From Pontibacter lucknowensis (GTDB taxonomy: Bacteria > Bacteroidota > Bacteroidia > Cytophagales > Hymenobacteraceae): DNA of 64,000 bases. Location: NCBI RefSeq assembly GCF_900156415.1, contig NZ_FTNM01000001.1, positions 744,001 through 808,000 on the forward strand. The letters run 5' to 3'. Below the pieces are notes generated by a model that saw only the letters and a program-made list of their open reading frames with translations, did not search any database and was not told the origin of the DNA. Every line of letters starts with the position of its first letter. Position 1 is the first letter of the stretch. The translations under genes were made by a program, and so were the position numbers. Shown in pieces: positions 60,112 through 64,000 of the stretch.

Positions 60112-60480
60112 TTATTTAACTACAACCCTTCTGACAGAACTGTAGCCTTCAGCTTCTATCTTCACATAGTACAGCCCTTTGGCAAGCCGGGTCAGGTCTA
60201 CGGTTTTGGTTGTCTGAATGTCCGGACGGCTGATCACTTCCTGATACACCTCATTGCCGATCACATTCAGAATACGCAACTCCACCTGCCGGGCATCTAG
60301 CTGGGCAAACGAAATCGTAAAAACCCCGTTGTTGGGGTTAGGGTATATGGCAACCTCTTTTTCCTGTTGCTCTAAGCTCTTATTCTTTGTTTCAGTTTGT
60401 CCCGGAGCCGGCTCCCGTACCTGGGCCTGTGCCAGTAAAACTGCCATACAGAAAAAGAGAGTAAGTATAATTTGCTTCAT
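60112..60480 (-). CDS. short secreted protein consisting mainly of a T9SS sorting domain
   Basis: 122 residues: a signal peptide (LTLFFCMAVLLAQAQ), a 20-residue charged linker, and then a type A sorting domain (VAIYPNPNNGVFTISF, RILNVIGNEVYQEVI, LAKGLYYVKIEAEGYSSVRR). There is no room for a passenger domain. It should enter the periplasm and be recognised by the type IX system. Its role is unknown; it could be a decoy, a remnant or a small surface peptide. Confidence 0.85.
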   Translation of the reverse strand: MKQIILTLFFCMAVLLAQAQVREPAPGQTETKNKSLEQQEKEVAIYPNPNNGVFTISFAQLDARQVELRILNVIGNEVYQEVISRPDIQTTKTVDLTRLAKGLYYVKIEAEGYSSVRRVVVK

Positions 60481-60641
60481 ATTGAAAATTAAGATCTTGT
60501 CCTTCTTAGTATATACAAAAGTTGTTCCATATTGTTAACGTCTGGAGTGATAATTTGTTCTTGCATTTTACGCACCAGAACGAATGCTTTCACTAAATAG
60601 CCGAAAGTTTTTTTGGACTTAAAACATAAAGCTTGTCAATT

Positions 60642-61751
60642 ATGCAGATAGTGGTTATCGGAGGGGGCCTTGCCGGGTTAACCAGTGCAATTGCACTAGC
60701 CGGGCGAGGGCTTTCTGTGACGCTCATCGAAAAAAAGTCCTACCCCTTGCATAAGGTGTGCGGAGAGTATGTCTCAAACGAAGTACTTCCCTATTTGCGC
60801 AGTATCGGAGCTGATCCGGCAACGCTACAACCGGCTTCTATTTCCCGCTTTATGCTCACCTCTCCCAAAGGGGCTACGCTGGAGTCGCCACTCGACCTGG
60901 GCGGGTTTGGCATAAGCCGCTATACCCTGGATCACTTCCTGTACCAGGTGGCATTGGCCAAAGGAGTGCAGGTAAGGCTGCAGACGGCGGTGCAGGACGT
61001 GCAGTTCACGGATAACCGATTTGCACTAAAACTCTCGGACGGCGACACCCTTCGTGCAGAAATCGTACTTGGCGCTTACGGCAAACGTAGTGCCCTCGAC
61101 CGCCAGCTCAACCGCTCCTACTTTACCAGGCGCTCCCCTTACATCGGCGTGAAGTACCACCTGCGCTTCGACATGCCCACCGACCTGATCGCGCTTCACA
61201 ATTTCAAAGACGGCTATGCCGGCATTTCCGCCATTGAGGACGGCCGCTACTGCTTCTGCTACCTGACTACCCGCGAGAACCTGCGCCGCCACGGTTCTAT
61301 ACCTGCCATGGAGCAGGCCATACTGCAGCAGAACCCGCACCTTCGCCGCATTTTTGCAGAGGCTGAGTTTCTATATGAACACCCCGAAGTTATCAATGAG
61401 ATATCCTTCGCCACTAAAACCTGTGTGGAGCACCACATGCTGATGTGCGGTGATGCGGCCGGTATGATCACGCCACTTTGCGGCAACGGCATGGCCATGG
61501 CCATACACGCAGGCAAACTGGCGTCAGAGCAGGTGGTGCGCTATTTTGAAAACGGCCACAATCGGGAGTCACTGGAGAGGGGATATACCCTGGCTTGGAA
61601 AAAGCAGTTTGAACAACGCTTGCAGGTTGGGCGTGCCGTGCAGCGGTTGTTTGGCAACCCGCTGCTCTCGGAGCTGGCGGTAGGCACACTGCGTTACCTG
61701 CCCGCAGCGGTGCGCCTGATCATGCGCCAAACCCACGGTCAGCCTTTCTAA
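60642..61751 (+). CDS. FAD-dependent oxidoreductase (geranylgeranyl reductase-like)
   Basis: 369 residues from the ATG at 60642. The FAD-binding GGGLAGLTSAIALAGRG is at the start, then EKKSYPLHKVCGEYVSNEVL and the second FAD motif CGDAAGMITPLCGNGMAMAI. It resembles flavoprotein hydroxylases and geranylgeranyl reductases. With the type III PKS and methyltransferase genes that follow, it probably modifies a polyketide-derived phenolic lipid. A TTG at 60633 is possible but the ATG is preferred. Confidence 0.9.
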   Translation: MQIVVIGGGLAGLTSAIALAGRGLSVTLIEKKSYPLHKVCGEYVSNEVLPYLRSIGADPATLQPASISRFMLTSPKGATLESPLDLGGFGISRYTLDHFLYQVALAKGVQVRLQTAVQDVQFTDNRFALKLSDGDTLRAEIVLGAYGKRSALDRQLNRSYFTRRSPYIGVKYHLRFDMPTDLIALHNFKDGYAGISAIEDGRYCFCYLTTRENLRRHGSIPAMEQAILQQNPHLRRIFAEAEFLYEHPEVINEISFATKTCVEHHMLMCGDAAGMITPLCGNGMAMAIHAGKLASEQVVRYFENGHNRESLERGYTLAWKKQFEQRLQVGRAVQRLFGNPLLSELAVGTLRYLPAAVRLIMRQTHGQPF

Positions 61752-61925
61752 ACCTATACATCTTAAAACGGTCGCTTTCGTACTTATCCAAACCTGTGGC
61801 TGCGTCTTTTTAGGAAGAAGCACAAACATAGTGTTTACTTGCCTGTTGCCGCTATACCTATGACAGACGGGCAAGCCCATAGCATTCCAATTGCCTTGAA
61901 ACAAATTCTTAGCACACACCAGCTT

Positions 61926-63047
61926 ATGAAAAGCTATATATGCGGTATCGGCACGGCTAACCCGCCACACAAAATCCCTCAGATGCAGGTGGCCGATTTT
62001 ATGGCAGCGGCTCACCAGCTCGATGAGCAAGGAAGCCGCAAGCTCAAAGCCCTCTACCGCGTATCAGGCATAAGCCAGCGTTACAGCGTGCTCGAAGACT
62101 TCACCCGACAAAACGGAGACTATACCTTCTTCCCCAACACGCATGACCTCGAGCCCTTCCCCACGGTGCAGCAGCGCATGGAGGTATACCGCAAGCACGC
62201 CCTCGACCTGTCAGAGCAGGCGGTTCGCAATTGCCTGGCCCAGGTCAGCGATACTACCCTGCAGAGCCTTACCCACCTGATCACCGTGAGCTGCACGGGC
62301 ATGTATGCCCCCGGTCTCGATATTGAGCTTGTGGAGCGACTCGAACTGAACTCCTGTGTGCAGCGCACGGCTGTTAATTTCATGGGCTGCTATGCAGCAT
62401 TCAATGCTATTAAGCTGGCCGACGCCATCTGCAAGGCTGACCCAAGTGCCAGGGTGATGCTAGTGTGCACCGAGATCTGCACCATCCACTTTCAGAAAAA
62501 TCAGGAGCAGGACCATCTGGTGTCGAACGCGCTCTTTGGCGATGGCGCAGCGGCAGTGCTCATGCAGGGGCAGCCTTGTCGGGAGGTAAGCTTGGAGCTG
62601 CAGTCTTTCCACTGTGACCTGGCGCCTGCCGGCAAACGCGAAATGGCATGGCACATCGGCGACACAGGTTTTGAGATGACCCTCTCCTCGTATGTTCCGG
62701 ATCTGATCAAAAACGGCATCAAACAACTCACAGAACGTTTGCTGCAAGGCCTCCGCACTACCGTTTCGGAGATCAAGCTGTTTGCCATACACCCTGGCGG
62801 GCGCCGCATACTCGAGGTGATAGAGCAGGAACTCGGCCTGACACGCGACGACAACCGCTTCGCCTACCGGGTGCTGCACGAGTTCGGCAACATGTCGTCG
62901 GCCACGGTACTGTTTGTGCTGAAGGAGCTGATGGCCAGCCTGACCACACAGGAAAAAGATGAACCGGTGCTGAGCTTTGCCTTTGGCCCCGGCCTCACAT
63001 TGGAATCGATGCTATTGAAGGTGCACTATGCTGAAGCAAAGGTCTAA
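61926..63047 (+). CDS. type III polyketide synthase (chalcone/stilbene synthase family)
   Basis: 373 residues from the ATG at 61926. The catalytic triad is visible: C155 in FMGCYAAFNA, H289 in FAIHPGGRRILE and N322 in HEFGNMSSATVLF. Bacterial relatives make alkylresorcinols or alkylpyrones from long acyl-CoA starters. The flavoprotein upstream and methyltransferase downstream, overlapping by 20 bases, fit a phenolic-lipid operon like srsABC. The product is inferred. Confidence 0.93.
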   Translation: MKSYICGIGTANPPHKIPQMQVADFMAAAHQLDEQGSRKLKALYRVSGISQRYSVLEDFTRQNGDYTFFPNTHDLEPFPTVQQRMEVYRKHALDLSEQAVRNCLAQVSDTTLQSLTHLITVSCTGMYAPGLDIELVERLELNSCVQRTAVNFMGCYAAFNAIKLADAICKADPSARVMLVCTEICTIHFQKNQEQDHLVSNALFGDGAAAVLMQGQPCREVSLELQSFHCDLAPAGKREMAWHIGDTGFEMTLSSYVPDLIKNGIKQLTERLLQGLRTTVSEIKLFAIHPGGRRILEVIEQELGLTRDDNRFAYRVLHEFGNMSSATVLFVLKELMASLTTQEKDEPVLSFAFGPGLTLESMLLKVHYAEAKV

Positions 63048-63729
63048 CCAAGCCGAACTGATGGACGACCTCAACTTGTCGGGTGACGAGTTGCGGCGCA
63101 ACCTGGAGGAGCTGGAAGTGATCAACACCTGGCTGGGTGGCTACAAGGTGGTACTCGACGCGCTGGAGCAGCTGCTGGACGGACACAAAGGTCCGCCCCT
63201 TCGATTGGCCGATATCGGCTGCGGCGGTGGCGACACGCTGCGTCACATTGCCAAGTGGGCCCGCCGCAAAAACATTCCGCTGCAGCTCACAGGTATAGAC
63301 GCCAATGACTTTATGGTGCAGTATGCCCGCCAGCGCTGCGGCGGCTTCCCCGAAATAGAACTGGAGCAGCACGATGTATTTTCAGAGCGTTTTCAGCATC
63401 AGCAATACGACATTGTGGTTTGCAGCCTGTTCTGCCATCACTTCACCGATGATCAGCTGGTGCACATGTTCCGGCAGCTGCACCGGCAGGCAGGTATAGC
63501 CGTTATCGTCAACGACCTGCACCGTCACTGGCTGGCCTATCATTCTATTAAATTGCTCACCCGGTTTTTCTCAGATTCCTACCTGGTTAAAAATGACGCA
63601 CCGCTTTCAGTCTGGCGGGCATTCCGGAGAGAGGAATTGCAGCAATTAGTGCAGCAGGCAGGTATAGACAGGTATAGCCTGCGCTGGATGTGGGCTTTTC
63701 GGTGGCAGCTTCTTTTGAAAAAAGCTTAA
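63028..63729 (+). CDS. class I SAM-dependent methyltransferase
   Basis: 233 residues with SAM motif LADIGCGGGDTLRHIAKWA and GIDANDFMVQYARQRC. The ATG lies 20 bases inside the PKS gene, so it is translationally coupled. It is probably the O- or C-methyltransferase for the polyketide product. It is followed by a small membrane-protein gene in the same direction. Confidence 0.92.
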   Translation: MLKQRSNQAELMDDLNLSGDELRRNLEELEVINTWLGGYKVVLDALEQLLDGHKGPPLRLADIGCGGGDTLRHIAKWARRKNIPLQLTGIDANDFMVQYARQRCGGFPEIELEQHDVFSERFQHQQYDIVVCSLFCHHFTDDQLVHMFRQLHRQAGIAVIVNDLHRHWLAYHSIKLLTRFFSDSYLVKNDAPLSVWRAFRREELQQLVQQAGIDRYSLRWMWAFRWQLLLKKA

Positions 63730-63771
63730 CAATTAGTATCTTAACAAGGTATACAAACCAACTCCCTTATA

Positions 63772-63945
63772 ATGCGACGGATCAACATGCCTTACCTGCT
63801 CTCGGTACTTGTGGCTGCCGCGGCGTTCTACTTCGCCTGGTCCCGCGAGTTTGTCACAAATGTGTGGCTGGCACTGGCATTAATCGCTACGCTGCAACCG
63901 GCTATTTACCTGGTGCTGCGGCACGCCCGCAACAGGTATAGCTGA
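63772..63945 (+). CDS. small two-helix membrane protein
   Basis: 57 residues: MRRINMPYLLSVLVAAAAF starts a first hydrophobic helix, a short polar turn (SREFVTN) and a second helix (LALALIATLQPAIYLVL) with basic ends. It follows the methyltransferase gene after 42 bases in the same direction and may belong to the PKS operon. No family is recognised. Confidence 0.6.
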   Translation: MRRINMPYLLSVLVAAAAFYFAWSREFVTNVWLALALIATLQPAIYLVLRHARNRYS

Positions 63946-63968
63946 ATCGCTCACTTAACCCTTTTGAC

Positions 63969-64000
63969 ATGAACAAAAGCACGCTTAACTTCTGGATCCT
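63969..64000 (+). CDS. partial gene at the right edge
   Basis: An ATG at 63969 opens the frame MNKSTLNFWI, which runs off the window. The N-terminus suggests the first helix of a membrane protein. It is too short to identify. The spacing from the previous stop suggests a shared transcript. Confidence 0.35.
   Translation, partial: MNKSTLNFWI

Overview
The window looks like a chromosomal segment of a Bacteroidota bacterium of the order Cytophagales, most likely Hymenobacteraceae and close to Pontibacter. The evidence is a TonB-dependent receptor with a carboxypeptidase-regulatory-like domain, three proteins with type IX secretion (T9SS) sorting domains, a DUF2157/DUF4401/GDYXXLXY gene set, a bacillithiol-transferase-like DinB protein, LytTR/His_kinase signalling, and promoters with the Bacteroidota -7 element TAnnTTTG. 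The genus is an inference. There is no rRNA, CRISPR array, insertion sequence or prophage. One tRNA gene (Arg, CCT anticodon) is present.

Layout. 0-7 kb: an acidic partial ORF, a DUF4142 lipoprotein, a large membrane M28 peptidase, TerC, YajQ, a GNAT acetyltransferase with a Blc-type lipocalin, and small membrane or thioredoxin-like proteins. 7.3-14.4 kb: a TonB receptor ending in a very long perfect inverted repeat, a YfiT/BstA protein, a five-gene minus-strand run (DUF2157, DUF4401, GDYXXLXY and two small membrane proteins), and a YiaA-family gene preceded by a Crp/Fnr-type palindrome. 14.4-17.6 kb: a Crp/Fnr regulator, then an AT-rich LytTR response regulator and sensor kinase pair. 17.8-26.8 kb: Glu-Q-tRNA synthetase, DUF2911, MscS channel, PepSY-like protein, ABC exporter, lipoprotein, J-domain protein, CPBP protease fusion. 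26.9-30.2 kb: an AT-rich stretch with an RsbQ-like hydrolase, a methyltransferase behind a tandem repeat, and small membrane proteins. 30.3-38.2 kb: mfd, a PAS-only sensor with a CheY-like protein, two highly charged low-complexity proteins and an outer membrane protein. 38.2-44.9 kb: uracil-DNA glycosylase, methionine aminotransferase plus omega-amidase, a T9SS FG-GAP protein and murF. 45-47.8 kb: an AT-rich block with a beta-barrel-like protein and a frameshifted T9SS Ig-like protein. 47.9-59.6 kb: rfbC, hflX, sixA, ppk1, a DUF6268 protein, a 1269-residue metallophosphoesterase-outer membrane barrel fusion, a divergent HD-Pycsar-effector-like protein, and tRNA-Arg. 59.7-64 kb: a small lipoprotein, a protein that is little more than a T9SS sorting domain, and a flavoprotein, type III polyketide synthase and methyltransferase operon that resembles phenolic-lipid clusters.

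Two things stand out. First, the heptamer CTATACC/GGTATAG, usually inside CTATACCTG, occurs about a hundred times by my hand count, against about eight expected for a random heptamer on both strands. It lies in genes of both orientations, in intergenic DNA, and overlaps some promoter and terminator elements. Long gaps in its distribution often match AT-rich, foreign-looking blocks. Second, the 54-59.4 kb block pairs an outer-membrane phosphoesterase fusion that carries a possible kinase-like motif with a divergent HD phosphohydrolase fused to a Pycsar-type membrane effector, next to ppk1 and sixA. I see no cyclase there, so any signalling link is a hypothesis.
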